From NCBI GenBank assembly GCA_024256285.1, contig JACGUG010000005.1, positions 1 through 46,942 on the forward strand: 46,942 bases of DNA. Direction: 5' to 3'. The stretch is from an archaeon. Lineage in GTDB: Archaea; Thermoproteota; Nitrososphaeria; Nitrososphaerales; JACAEJ01. Positions within the stretch are counted from its first letter, which is position 1, and each line of letters begins with the position of its first letter. The position numbers and the translations under genes were made by a program. Below are positions 18,461 through 28,373 of this stretch, piece by piece. The notes under the pieces are model-generated. The model had not been told where the DNA came from. It worked only from the letters and a program-made list of their open reading frames with translations, and searched no databases.

Positions 18461-19666
18461 TTATGATGGAGCCTTTAAGGAGCGGCTGAGCCTCTCAACC
18501 GTCTTATATGCGACACTCAAAGGTACGGGTAGGCGACCGTAAAGAGCAGATTCTATGATTCTACCACCAAAAATCCTACAAACCTCTTCAGTAATTCTAT
18601 CGCTTTGCATGGCTATGTCCATGATCTTCCTTATTCTAAGACCTCTATCGAGCTCTTTGCCTACCTCTTTTCTCCATACTTCCTCATAAAGAACTAAACT
18701 ACTCTTCCCTTTTAATTTGCTGACGATCACCTCTCCACCTATGTCCCCACATATGACTGCTGTAGGAATTCCACCGCCATTCGTTGGCATGACTTGACCA
18801 GCAGCATCTCCAACAACTATCACATTATCGCTGTAAGTCTTTGGAAGAGGGCCTCCAAGTGGAACTAAACCACCCATCGTAGATAGAATCGCCCCTTTTC
18901 TTAACTTCTTCGAGGCGATAGGATGTTTATCGATGAACCTATTCAGATATCCTTTTACAGATACCCCTTTCTCAGAAAAGGAGGTTCTAATACCAAGTCC
19001 AACGTTTGCCATACCTTCTCCCTTGGGGATTATCCATGCATAGCCTCCTGGTGCATACTCGTTACTGAAGTAGACCTCGACTACATCAGGATCGACTTCA
19101 ACTCCCCCCATCAAACATTCTATCGTTACCCCTAAGTTGCGTGGGTCGTTTGAACCTAGCCCAACATCCCTTGTCATCTTTGAGGATGGACCGTCTGCTG
19201 CAACCAAAACATCTGTCTCAAGTCTAAGGGTCTTGGCTCCTTTCTTCACCAAAACTTCTTTGCCACCATTTCGTGCACCAATCACATTACAGAAAGTCCA
19301 TAGTTCTGCCCCGGCTTTTGTAGCGTTCATCACAAGCCATTTATCAAATCTACTTCTATCTATGATGTTCGAATTGAACTTAAACTCATAAATTTTCTTT
19401 GATGGACTGAGAACCGCTCCCCTTGAGCAGTTATTGGATATGACCCATTGGGGCAAGTTAAAGAGCCTTTTGGCCCTCTCTGCTTTCGGGAGAATCTTTG
19501 AGAACTCTTCTATTGCTGGAACAAGCTCACCGCACTGTATCGGATGGCCTATCTCCCTCTTCCTATCTATGATGAGTACATCAAAGCCTGATTCAGCAAC
19601 CCTCCTTGCAACCGAAGCGCCAGCAGGCCCTGCACCAACGACTATAACATCATGCTTTCCCTTCAT
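18461..19666 (-). CDS. Geranylgeranyl reductase-family FAD-dependent oxidoreductase
   Basis: 401 aa; VIVVGAGPAGASVARRVAESGFDVLIIDRKREIGHPIQCGE, YAWIIPKGEGMANVGLGI, VVGDAAGQVMPTNGGGI. Confidence 0.93.
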   Translation of the reverse strand: MKGKHDVIVVGAGPAGASVARRVAESGFDVLIIDRKREIGHPIQCGELVPAIEEFSKILPKAERAKRLFNLPQWVISNNCSRGAVLSPSKKIYEFKFNSNIIDRSRFDKWLVMNATKAGAELWTFCNVIGARNGGKEVLVKKGAKTLRLETDVLVAADGPSSKMTRDVGLGSNDPRNLGVTIECLMGGVEVDPDVVEVYFSNEYAPGGYAWIIPKGEGMANVGLGIRTSFSEKGVSVKGYLNRFIDKHPIASKKLRKGAILSTMGGLVPLGGPLPKTYSDNVIVVGDAAGQVMPTNGGGIPTAVICGDIGGEVIVSKLKGKSSLVLYEEVWRKEVGKELDRGLRIRKIMDIAMQSDRITEEVCRIFGGRIIESALYGRLPVPLSVAYKTVERLSRSLKAPS

Positions 19667-19692
19667 TTGTCTGACACCTTACTATGGAACTA

Positions 19693-19735
19693 TAAAAAAA
19701 CCATTGCAGGTGAGCGAGTATTAGGATTTCACCTG
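19693..19735 (-). terminator. Candidate terminator of the nuoABCDHI transcript
   Basis: Read on -: CAGGTGA-15 nt-TCACCTG hairpin (19707-19735) followed within 6 nt by a T7 run, just downstream of the nuoI stop. Confidence 0.4.
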
Positions 19736-19779
19736 TAGTAAATTGCACATAACGATTTCAGCTTAAAGACACAACATGG

Positions 19780-20214
19780 TTACCCATGCTTAACGCCGAA
19801 CTTTTTATCCAAAGTTTTCACTGTCACTATCTTTCCCTTTATAGGCTCAGGGGGTTGGCTAAACCTATCTGGGGGGTATATATGGTCCTCCTTTTTGTAT
19901 ACACTGTATTCAACCTCATGAGTCATTGAGAGAGCCAATACTGGACATATATCGACACATAATACGCAGAAGCAGCAACGCCCAGCATTATATTGTGGAA
20001 GTTTTCGCCCATTGAATTCAACGAGGGTTAAAGCCTTATTTGGACAGATATTGACGCATGAATTACAACCGATGCATCTATCCATATTCAGCATTACTCG
20101 CCCTCTATGCCTCTCAGGTGGCTTTAGCGTCTCATATGGATGTTTAACGGTGAAAGTTCTCTTGAAGACATGATACAAGCCTAGGAAGAAGGGCCTCAAG
20201 ATAGATAGGACCAA
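19780..20214 (-). CDS. nuoI: NADH dehydrogenase-like complex I subunit I (2x 4Fe-4S)
   Basis: CIGCNSCVNICPNKAL and CCFCVLCVDICPVLAL. Confidence 0.93.
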   Translation of the reverse strand: MVLSILRPFFLGLYHVFKRTFTVKHPYETLKPPERHRGRVMLNMDRCIGCNSCVNICPNKALTLVEFNGRKLPQYNAGRCCFCVLCVDICPVLALSMTHEVEYSVYKKEDHIYPPDRFSQPPEPIKGKIVTVKTLDKKFGVKHG

Positions 20215-20218
20215 ATCA

Positions 20219-21298
20219 TCACACCCCTATAAGTGGTAGCCACCATTGAGCTGTAGCAAGGGTTATGAGTATCTGAATGATAGCAAGAGGTATCAATACA
20301 GTCCAACCAGACTCGAGCAACTGATCTATCCTTAAACGTGGGAAAACGCCCCTTCCCATTATTACGATCACCGTTATTACTGCCATCTTGAGGAGGAACC
20401 AGAATATCCCTGATAGCATTGGAGATATGTCATGTAAAAGCGGTATTGCAGGCCCACTCCAACCACCTAGGAAAAGTATAGTGATAAGGGATGCGGTTAC
20501 ACATAAGTCGAAGTACTCCGCCACCATCACAAGTGCAAATTGGACGCCGGTATACTCTGTGGGCCACCCAAAAACGACTTCCTGCTCCGCCAAAGGTATG
20601 TCAAAAGGTCTCCTTAAGAGTTCAGCCATCATCGCTATGAGGATCACTATGAAACCTATGGGTTGGAGGATTATGAACCATACAGATGATTGAGCTTCAA
20701 CGATTCTAGCCAAGTCAAAAGACCTAGTCGCTATCACTATGCCGGCTAACGATAGGACTATCGGGATTTCATAGGCTAACAGTTGAAAGGCTGCTCTTAA
20801 GGCTCCAATTGTGCAGTATTTGTTATTGGCCGCCCAGCCTGCCCCTACCATTATGAATGGTTTAGCCGTTAATATCACTAAAATCACCAACAAGCTCAGT
20901 GGCGTGTAGAATATGACCCAATAACCACCACTCGGATCGAGAGCGTAAGGTATGAAGGCTATGCTAAGGGCAGAGAGGAAGGCGGCTAGCATAGGCATGA
21001 GGTCGTAGAGGAATTTATTGGCTCTACTCGGAGTTATTATCTCTTTCTGAACTAGTTTAAGGAAGTCGGCAATAGGTTGAAAGAGCCCCAATCGGTTGAA
21101 AGGCCCTACATGAAGTGGTCCTATTCTGAGGTGCATTCTTGCTAGGAATTTACGTTCAAACCAGATCACGATTATAGAGAACAGCAACGAGAATAATGTC
21201 CCAGGGAAGATCAAAACCTTTATGAAAAGTTCGATGAGCTCAACAAAACTTAACCCTAGCATCTTATCACCTATCCACATCCAGAGGTATATAGTCAA
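20219..21298 (-). CDS. nuoH: Complex I subunit H
   Basis: IWFERKFLARMHLRIGP, LMPMLAAFLSAL, ELLRRPFDIPLAEQEVVFGWPTEYTG. Confidence 0.95.
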   Translation of the reverse strand: MTIYLWMWIGDKMLGLSFVELIELFIKVLIFPGTLFSLLFSIIVIWFERKFLARMHLRIGPLHVGPFNRLGLFQPIADFLKLVQKEIITPSRANKFLYDLMPMLAAFLSALSIAFIPYALDPSGGYWVIFYTPLSLLVILVILTAKPFIMVGAGWAANNKYCTIGALRAAFQLLAYEIPIVLSLAGIVIATRSFDLARIVEAQSSVWFIILQPIGFIVILIAMMAELLRRPFDIPLAEQEVVFGWPTEYTGVQFALVMVAEYFDLCVTASLITILFLGGWSGPAIPLLHDISPMLSGIFWFLLKMAVITVIVIMGRGVFPRLRIDQLLESGWTVLIPLAIIQILITLATAQWWLPLIGV

Positions 21299-22364
21299 AA
21301 GTTATGAATATTACAGGTATATCTCCAAGGGGTACATTCCTGCATAGATGTGGTAGTGCTGGAAGGTTTCTGAAAGATGGTGTGCTTATCTTTAATCTAT
21401 ACGGCTTGCTCTTCCCATCACTTACAAGGTAGTAACCGAACTCCCCCCTAGCCGACTCGACCCTACTGTAAGCCTCACCTCGAGGTGCGGTTGGCGGAAT
21501 CTTAGAACCCTTAGGGGAACCCTTTATAGGCCCCTTTGGTATATCCTTTAACGCCTGCCTCAATATGACTATGCTCTGTTCGATCTCTTTTAACCTCATC
21601 GATGCTCTATCAAAGGAATCCCCATTCTTCCCTGTGGGGACTTCAAAGTCGAACCTGTCATATACTTCATACGGCTCATCCTTTCTGACATCGGCCTTCA
21701 CCCCAGAAGCTCTGAGGTTAGGCCCGACTATCCCCAGCTTTACAGCATCTGACGGTTTTAAGATACCGACATTTTTAAAACGCATCTGAAACGTACGATT
21801 CCAAGCCATCATCTTATAATAATCCTCGAGCCTCTTCTCAAGGTAGTCGAGCCTCTTTAAAGCATCCTCCTTAAACCCGTCCGGCATATCCCAGCGCACA
21901 CCGCCTATCGTTGGATATGTATAGGTTATCCTTTGGCCAGACAGCTTTACAAGTAGGTCCAATATCAACTCTCTATCATTGATGGTCCACATCAACATCG
22001 TCTCAAAGCCGGCAGAGATGCCAACTAGGCTTACAGCATATAGGTGACTTGCAATCCTATTCAGCTCCGCCGCAATAACTCTTAGATACTTTGCCCTCTC
22101 AGGTATCTCTATACCCGTGAGCTCTTCAACGACTTCGACATATCCAAGAGTCGTGCCTATGGCGTCACAGTAGCTGTTGATCCTCTCGACAACTGGTATG
22201 TTTTGGATATATATCCTATTCTCCGCCATCTTCTCTATTCCTCTATGAGTATACCCTACATCCCATTCAAAATTTAAGACGGCGTCGCCATCAACATCCA
22301 ATATAAACCTGAAGTGGCTCGTTACTGGATGTTGTGGTCCCATACTCAACTTCATAACAGACAT
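21267..22364 (-). CDS. nuoD: Complex I 49 kDa subunit D
   Basis: MGPQHPVTSHFRF, VGYTHRGIEKMAE, RGEFGYYLVSDGKSKPYRLKI, PLDVDR. Confidence 0.95.
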   Translation of the reverse strand: MSVMKLSMGPQHPVTSHFRFILDVDGDAVLNFEWDVGYTHRGIEKMAENRIYIQNIPVVERINSYCDAIGTTLGYVEVVEELTGIEIPERAKYLRVIAAELNRIASHLYAVSLVGISAGFETMLMWTINDRELILDLLVKLSGQRITYTYPTIGGVRWDMPDGFKEDALKRLDYLEKRLEDYYKMMAWNRTFQMRFKNVGILKPSDAVKLGIVGPNLRASGVKADVRKDEPYEVYDRFDFEVPTGKNGDSFDRASMRLKEIEQSIVILRQALKDIPKGPIKGSPKGSKIPPTAPRGEAYSRVESARGEFGYYLVSDGKSKPYRLKISTPSFRNLPALPHLCRNVPLGDIPVIFITFDYIPLDVDR

Positions 22365-22380
22365 GATCCTTGACGCCCCT

Positions 22381-22857
22381 CTACTCTTGAGGTCTTTTAG
22401 GAAGGATGAAATCCTTTCTAAGTGGTGGTATCCCTTCCCAGTCTTCAGGAAGGAGGAGTAGAGATAGGTTTGGATGCCCTTCGAACTTTATCCCAAACAT
22501 CTCCCAAGTCTCCCTTTCGTGATAAAGCGCCCCTTCCCACACATCAACGAGGGACTTGAGAACTGGGTTATCCCTTGGAATCCTTGTCCTTAAAGCAGCT
22601 AAAATCTTCTTATCTATCGACCAGGCATGATAAACTACTTCAAACTCTTTCTTATCGATGTAATCCACGCCTGAAACTGAGGCTATATGGTCGAATCCAA
22701 GCTTATCTCTTAGGAATAAGCCTACGTCATAGATTCTATCCCTCTTGACAGATATCGATACTCTTCCCCTTCTCTGAACATCGATCTCCAATACATCATC
22801 AGGGAAGCTGGCTTTTACGTCCTCAACAACTCGATCTTCCATGCTCTTCTCACTCAT
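22381..22857 (-). CDS. nuoC: Complex I 30 kDa subunit C
   Basis: ALYHERETWEMFGIKFEGHPNLSLLLLPEDWEGIPPLRKDF. Confidence 0.95.
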   Translation of the reverse strand: MSEKSMEDRVVEDVKASFPDDVLEIDVQRRGRVSISVKRDRIYDVGLFLRDKLGFDHIASVSGVDYIDKKEFEVVYHAWSIDKKILAALRTRIPRDNPVLKSLVDVWEGALYHERETWEMFGIKFEGHPNLSLLLLPEDWEGIPPLRKDFILPKRPQE

Positions 22858-23327
22858 TTTTCATCGATCCCCTCTTTCTTGATCTTTTCTTGTAGCATCT
22901 TTATCCCTTGGATCCATGCCTCGGGTCTAGGAGGGCACCCTGGCACATATACATCGACAGGTATCACCCTGTCGACACCCTGAACAACGCTGTAAGAGTC
23001 CCAGTAGAATCCTCCTGTAGCCGCACATTCTCCTATAGCTATCACATACTTTGGGTCTGGCATCTGATCGTAAATCATCCTGACCCTTTTCGCCATCTTC
23101 TTGGTAACCAAACCTGTGATAAATAGCAGATCACACTCTCTTAGGGTTGGGAAGGGAAGAGTGCCGAAACGCTCTGTGTCGAACCTCGCGCATGCCCTCC
23201 CCATATCCTCTGGACCACAGCATCCAGTCTCTAAGTGTACAGACCAGAGTGACCATGCCCTCCCCCAATTCAGAATCCTTCGAAGAAATTTTATGTTCAT
23301 AAGCCTCTCTCTGACTTTTGAGAGCAT
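22854..23327 (-). CDS. nuoB: Complex I 20 kDa subunit B
   Basis: TGCCGPEDMGRACARFDTERFG, IAIGECAATGGFYWDSYSVVQGVDRVIPVDVYVPGCPPRPE. Confidence 0.96.
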   Translation of the reverse strand: MLSKVRERLMNIKFLRRILNWGRAWSLWSVHLETGCCGPEDMGRACARFDTERFGTLPFPTLRECDLLFITGLVTKKMAKRVRMIYDQMPDPKYVIAIGECAATGGFYWDSYSVVQGVDRVIPVDVYVPGCPPRPEAWIQGIKMLQEKIKKEGIDEK

Positions 23328-23328
23328 C

Positions 23329-23718
23329 TTAACTCCTCCATAACTTGAGATGCCTTAATGCATAAGACGCGACTATCGCCACCACGGTCAATACGCTTAT
23401 CGCTATGAATGGGAGTCCCAACGGGCCGGACAGCTTTGTCTTCAATTCTAGGTCAGCCAATCCAGGTGCAGAGATCAGCATAAGGATCGCGAAAGCCGTG
23501 AATACACCGTATATGAGGGCATAAGGGTAGTATTGTACTGTAACCCTCATATGTGCCCTTCCGACCGGAACCTGTCCACACTCAAATGACATATTCTTCT
23601 CTGCGCTCGGCTTCTTTTCACCTAAGAGTAAACCCGCACTGTAAAGACCTATAGGGGTTAAAGCTGAGAGAATAAAGTATATCGCCAAGGCCAATAAGTC
23701 AAAGTAACTTGCACTCAT
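23329..23718 (-). CDS. nuoA: Complex I subunit A
   Basis: FECGQVPVGRAHMRVTVQYYPYALIYGVFTAFAI. Confidence 0.9.
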   Translation of the reverse strand: MSASYFDLLALAIYFILSALTPIGLYSAGLLLGEKKPSAEKNMSFECGQVPVGRAHMRVTVQYYPYALIYGVFTAFAILMLISAPGLADLELKTKLSGPLGLPFIAISVLTVVAIVASYALRHLKLWRS

Positions 23719-23768
23719 AGCTGATCCCCCTCAGCTCCATACAACGTTTTAAGGCTTTTTTATTAAAC

Positions 23769-23815
23769 TTTTTGATTTCCTTTCGATAAAAATCAAAAAC
23801 AAAGAATTTAAATTC
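23769..23815. promoter_or_regulatory. Shared bidirectional nuoA/nuoJ promoter region with inverted repeat and palindrome
   Basis: TTTTTGATTT-11 nt-AAATCAAAAA (23769-23799) followed by perfect palindrome GAATTTAAATTC (23804-23815) in the 124-bp divergent gap. Confidence 0.45.
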
Positions 23816-23842
23816 ATAGAATTTTTCATCTAGGAGTGGACG

Positions 23843-24088
23843 GTGGGTTCTATGGCTGAAATCTATGAATTTATCTTTATCGGGTTGATGCTATTTACAG
23901 CCTTCCTTTCCATAAAACTTAAGAGAACTATTCATGCTGTCGTCTCCTTTCTCTTTATGAGCGTCTTTGTGGCTCTTCTCTTCGTCATGCTCAACGCCCC
24001 TTATGCTGCTGTCTTTCAGATTCTCATATACGCAGGGGTAATCGTGATTCTGATCTTGGTGACTCTACATACGATTAAAAAGTGGTGA
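23843..24088 (+). CDS. nuoJ: Complex I subunit J, N-terminal half
   Basis: 81 aa; HAVVSFLFMSVFVALLFVMLNAPYAAVFQILIYAGVIVILILVTLH. Confidence 0.88.
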   Translation: MGSMAEIYEFIFIGLMLFTAFLSIKLKRTIHAVVSFLFMSVFVALLFVMLNAPYAAVFQILIYAGVIVILILVTLHTIKKW

Positions 24089-24092
24089 GGAC

Positions 24093-24395
24093 ATGTCCCA
24101 GATTGGAAGGTTTGTTGGTGCAATCGCTGTTATCTTCTTTATCGTATTTCTTATGCCTTTGATCCTCCCGATAGCGTTTTTTGTATCTGCTCCTGCCCCA
24201 CCGCCTCCATTTACAGACAGCTTATTTGCGCTCTTTTGGGGGTATAGATTTTATGACACGATCTTCCTTGCCTTTGCCATCTTCGCCTCGATCGTAGGCC
24301 TCTCTTCCCTATTTCGAGCCGAAAGCCCCAAAGTTCATGTTGAGGAATCTGTCACTGAAGGATACGTAGAGGAGGTATTTGAGGAGGAGGAATGA
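24093..24395 (+). CDS. nuoJ: Complex I subunit J, C-terminal half
   Basis: 100 aa TM protein directly between nuoJ N-half and nuoK. Confidence 0.65.
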   Translation: MSQIGRFVGAIAVIFFIVFLMPLILPIAFFVSAPAPPPPFTDSLFALFWGYRFYDTIFLAFAIFASIVGLSSLFRAESPKVHVEESVTEGYVEEVFEEEE

Positions 24396-24398
24396 GCT

Positions 24399-24713
24399 GT
24401 GAGCAATCCCGATTTTACCTTATACGTCGTAACTGCAATTCTTCTGTACATCGTAGGGCTCTACGGCATCGCTATAAGGAGGAACATGGTAAGAACGGTT
24501 ATAGGTCTTGAAATTATCACAGCAAGCGTAAATCTGAACTTTTTAGCCTTCACATTGCTGGATCCTAAGTTATTACCTCTCGCCCAGTATTTCGTTGTAG
24601 TCTCGATAGTTCTCGGAGCTGCTGTTGCCAGCCTAGCCTTGATGCTAGTGATTCAAGCATACAGGCTCTACGGCTCTACAGACCTTAGAAAGCTCAACAA
24701 GTTGAAGTGGTGA
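24399..24713 (+). CDS. nuoK: Complex I subunit K
   Basis: GLYGIAIRRNMVRTVIGLEIITASVNLNFLAF, VVVSIVLGAAVASLALMLVIQAYR. Confidence 0.93.
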   Translation: MSNPDFTLYVVTAILLYIVGLYGIAIRRNMVRTVIGLEIITASVNLNFLAFTLLDPKLLPLAQYFVVVSIVLGAAVASLALMLVIQAYRLYGSTDLRKLNKLKW

Positions 24714-24716
24714 ATC

Positions 24717-26264
24717 ATGCCTCAGTCTTGGATAGTTTTACAACCCATCATTATCCTCTTCGCAGGCGCTCTCATACTGCCAACAATAGAATTCTTGGGT
24801 AAGGCTGTAAAACTCGAAAAGTTAAGAGGGACGGTTGCCGTCATAATTTTCGGCTTATCGCTGTATAGTGCATTAGGCGTTTATGGAGAGGTTCAGAGGC
24901 AAGGACCACTGACCTACTTCTTGAGCCCCTATGAGCCTCCAATCGGTGTAGACTTTTTCGTAGATCAGTTCAGCATCTTTATGGCATTAATATTCTGCCT
25001 TCTGGGCCTCTTGATCTCGATATACTCGATTAAATACATGGAGGATGACACGGGTCTCGATAAGTACTACTCCTTGCTCATGACTCTTGTTGCGGGTCTA
25101 GTTGGGATTTCATTCGCAGGAGATCTCTTTAATCTATTCATTTTTTGGGAAGTTATGAGCCTATCTTCCTATGCCTTAGTCGCATTTAAGAAGTACCGCT
25201 GGGAAGCGATAGAGGCGAGCTTTAAGTACCTAATCATGAGTACCATCGGCTCTCTGACCGCCCTTTACGCTATATCGGTCCTTTATGGTTTGGCTGGAAC
25301 TTTGAACATCTCCCAACTTGCGTCTATCATCCCAACATTAGAGACTTACCCGCCTCAACTGCCATACTTCATCATCGCCACAATAATTGTGGGTTTCGGT
25401 GTAACTGCCTCTATAGTACCCTTCCACTTCTGGCTTCCTGATGCTCACCCAGCAGCCCCGAGCGGGATAAGCGCCATGTTATCAGGGGTTGTTATCAAAG
25501 CCGGAGTTTACGCCATAGCAAGAGTCCTATTCTCCATATTCATCCCGACTGCTTTTAACTTCGGGACTACCTTGATACTGTTTGGCATTATAACGATCAC
25601 TGTGGCCAACTTTATGGCCCTTCTTCAAAGAGATATCAAGCGCCTTCTCGCCTACTCCAGTATAGTCAACATAGGCTACATAATCTTCGGCTTCGGCGTA
25701 GGTGCATACGCTTTAAATTTCTATGGAGTTGGTGGGTACAGCATAGCTGCTCTGGCCATCATGGGTGCCATCTTTCATGTCTTTAACCATGCTGTAGGCA
25801 AAGGTCTCTTATTCCTTGGTGCTGGTTCCTTCATACATGAAGTTGGGACTAGAGACCTGATGGAGTTGGAAGGTGTTGGGAAGAAGATGCCTTGGACAGG
25901 AGTATCTTTCTCAATAGGACTCTTGACGCTAGCCGGTGTTCCACCCTTGAGCGGATTCTGGAGTAAGCTATTCATAATACTTGCAGGCTACGCAGTGCTG
26001 GGCAACTCTTTTATGATCATCACCACAAGCATCGTTGTCCTCAATAGTATCTTCGCTGCAGCATATTACTTGTGGCTGATGCAACGCGTAATGCTCAGAG
26101 ACCCAAAGCCAAAGGCTAAAGGAGTTCATGAAGTACCGATCCTGATGGTTATACCTATAGTCATATTGGGCTTGATAACCGTTATAGTCGGATGCTGGCC
26201 ATTCGAGATCATCAATTTTGCGGATGTGGCTGCAAGATCGCTATTAGGATTATTGATGGGTTGA
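24717..26264 (+). CDS. nuoN: Complex I antiporter-like subunit N (Mrp/NuoN-like)
   Basis: 515 aa, multi-TM; FIFWEVMSLSSYALVAF, PFHFWLPDAHPAAPSGISAMLSGVVIKAGVYAI, LLAYSSIVNIGY. Confidence 0.87.
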   Translation: MPQSWIVLQPIIILFAGALILPTIEFLGKAVKLEKLRGTVAVIIFGLSLYSALGVYGEVQRQGPLTYFLSPYEPPIGVDFFVDQFSIFMALIFCLLGLLISIYSIKYMEDDTGLDKYYSLLMTLVAGLVGISFAGDLFNLFIFWEVMSLSSYALVAFKKYRWEAIEASFKYLIMSTIGSLTALYAISVLYGLAGTLNISQLASIIPTLETYPPQLPYFIIATIIVGFGVTASIVPFHFWLPDAHPAAPSGISAMLSGVVIKAGVYAIARVLFSIFIPTAFNFGTTLILFGIITITVANFMALLQRDIKRLLAYSSIVNIGYIIFGFGVGAYALNFYGVGGYSIAALAIMGAIFHVFNHAVGKGLLFLGAGSFIHEVGTRDLMELEGVGKKMPWTGVSFSIGLLTLAGVPPLSGFWSKLFIILAGYAVLGNSFMIITTSIVVLNSIFAAAYYLWLMQRVMLRDPKPKAKGVHEVPILMVIPIVILGLITVIVGCWPFEIINFADVAARSLLGLLMG

Positions 26265-26270
26265 TGAAAG

Positions 26271-28373
26271 ATGGAGGCAATAACACCTACAATAGGAATA
26301 GAAACACTCCCAGCTTGGTTGTGCTGGCTCTTCCCCCTAGTTGGCGCCCTCTTAACCCCCATATTGGCAAAGATCCATCCTAAGGTGAGGGACTATGGCG
26401 CTGTCTTCTTCTCCTTTCTCTCTTTCCTTATGGCTGCTATGCTCATCCCGCTCCTCTTTAATATTGAGGCGCTGCCTAAGTGGGAGGTCCTACCTTGGAT
26501 AGATTTGGAAGGCCTTCCAGTACTGTCGAAGATCGAGATGGGCGTTCTTATCGACCCTCTCAGTATAATTATGGCCAATGTCATCGCATCTATAAGCCTC
26601 CTGATAATGATCTACTCATTAGGTTACATGAAGGGAGACCCAAGCCTGACTCGGTACTGGTTCTTCATGAACTTCTTCATAGGGAGCATGGTCCTCCTCG
26701 TCATGTCAGAAAATCTGATTTTAACCCTCTTTGGATGGGAAGGGGTAGGCCTCTGTAGCTATGCTTTGATAGGCTTTTGGTACAGGGACTCTAAGGAAGA
26801 CTACATCGAGCGCTGGGTTGGAGAGCCACCAGAAGCATATCCCCCTTCACACTGTGGGATGAAGGCTTTTATAGCAACGAGAATTGGAGACCTAAGCCTC
26901 CTGTTGGGCGCCCTGATGATAGTCGCCTTCACTGGAACCTTGAGCTATATCGGGCTACTTGAAGAGGTTCAGCACTTGCCCCATGAATTCATGTGGGTCT
27001 TGGTCCCAGCAGCGATCTTCTTTTTCGGTGGCCCTATAGGCAAGTCCGCTCAACTTCCATTGATGGAGTGGCTCCCAGATGCCATGTCGGGCCCGACTAC
27101 TGTCAGTGCACTTATACATGCCGCAACGATGGTCAATGCTGGAGTTTACCTTGTCGGTAGAATTTTCCCAATAATGTATGTGGCTTCAACGGTATACCCT
27201 GAGATGATCTCCTTCTTCTATGTAATTGCCTGGATAGGCGTCTTAACAGCCTTTGTTGCCGGAACACAAGCTATGGCCTCGAATGAGATAAAAAAGGTCC
27301 TCGCCTACTCTACCGTCAGCCAGCTTGGCTACATGATGCTCGCACTTGGAGTTGCTGGCACAACTCTCGAATTCGCCGTAGGCTATACGGCTGGCGTCTT
27401 TCATCTTATGAGCCATGCTGTATTCAAGGCAGCCTTATTCCTCACGGCGGGTGCAGTCATCCATGCTGTTGAGTCAAGGTTCCTACATCATATGGGTGGG
27501 ATAAGGAAGGAGATGCCGATAACATTTTGGTGCATGTCCTTGACAGCCTTCTCGTTGATGGGCGTCCCTATACTGTTTAGCGGATTTTGGAGCAAAGACA
27601 TGATCTTAGAGTCTACTCTGTTGGCTGGTCAACCACTCATATTCATATTGGCAGCCATAACTGTTGCTATAACATGCTTTTACAGCGTTAGAATGATCGC
27701 TTTGACCTTCTTAGGTAAAAAGAGTGAGCGCATTCATGAGATGGAAGATGAAGGTCACCATGTTCATGAGGCTCCAAAGGTCATGTGGGTTCCCTACGCT
27801 ATCCTAGCCGCTGTAACACTGGCTTTCGGTATAGGCAGTATCTTCCCGTACAATGGTATCGGTATCTGGCTGGAGCACACATTTGAGGGCTATCTGAGCA
27901 AGTTTATAGAAATAGAACACCACCTCTCCCCCGTATCCCTATCAGCTGCTGAGGGAGCATTGCCACAAGAGTTGGCAGTCTTGATGACGATAGTAGCATC
28001 TCTGACGATGCTTGCTATAGGTACATGGATAGCTTATAGGTTATACGTCAAGCGTACTGTAGACCCTGTAAAGCTGGTCGGTAGTAGATCAGTGCTAAAA
28101 TCACTGTGGACTTTCCTGTTTAGGAGATGGTACATAAACGCCTTCTACTACAAGGTCTTTATCTACCCAACTATTTCCATCAGTAGATGGGCTTTGAAGC
28201 ATATAGAGGAAAGTGGGATAGATAAGTTCAACTATGTGGTGGCAGATGCTGCTAAAGGCTTCTGTAGCCGCTTCAGAAGGACCCACACTGGAGTCCTGAA
28301 CTATAACATCATCGGCATGATCCTTGGCTTTATCCTCATCATTATACTGATGTTTGTAGCTCTGGTGTGGTGA
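26271..28373 (+). CDS. nuoL: Complex I antiporter-like subunit L
   Basis: 700 aa; FGWEGVGLCSYALIGFWY, SAQLPLMEWLPDAMSGPTTVSALIHAATMVNAGVYL, extended C-terminal helices. Confidence 0.95.
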   Translation: MEAITPTIGIETLPAWLCWLFPLVGALLTPILAKIHPKVRDYGAVFFSFLSFLMAAMLIPLLFNIEALPKWEVLPWIDLEGLPVLSKIEMGVLIDPLSIIMANVIASISLLIMIYSLGYMKGDPSLTRYWFFMNFFIGSMVLLVMSENLILTLFGWEGVGLCSYALIGFWYRDSKEDYIERWVGEPPEAYPPSHCGMKAFIATRIGDLSLLLGALMIVAFTGTLSYIGLLEEVQHLPHEFMWVLVPAAIFFFGGPIGKSAQLPLMEWLPDAMSGPTTVSALIHAATMVNAGVYLVGRIFPIMYVASTVYPEMISFFYVIAWIGVLTAFVAGTQAMASNEIKKVLAYSTVSQLGYMMLALGVAGTTLEFAVGYTAGVFHLMSHAVFKAALFLTAGAVIHAVESRFLHHMGGIRKEMPITFWCMSLTAFSLMGVPILFSGFWSKDMILESTLLAGQPLIFILAAITVAITCFYSVRMIALTFLGKKSERIHEMEDEGHHVHEAPKVMWVPYAILAAVTLAFGIGSIFPYNGIGIWLEHTFEGYLSKFIEIEHHLSPVSLSAAEGALPQELAVLMTIVASLTMLAIGTWIAYRLYVKRTVDPVKLVGSRSVLKSLWTFLFRRWYINAFYYKVFIYPTISISRWALKHIEESGIDKFNYVVADAAKGFCSRFRRTHTGVLNYNIIGMILGFILIIILMFVALVW

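Noticed and set aside
20388-20693. Antisense ORFs overlapping nuo and other genes (e.g. 20388-20693 +, 19434-19724 +, 36015-36233 -)
   Set aside because: They lie opposite genes with clear conserved motifs, have no recognisable domains and no independent start context; treated as shadow ORFs.
24093-24395. Possibility that the two-part nuoJ is another frameshift
   Set aside because: The second half has its own start 4 bp after the first stop and the split form is known for related complexes; reads as genuine separate genes.
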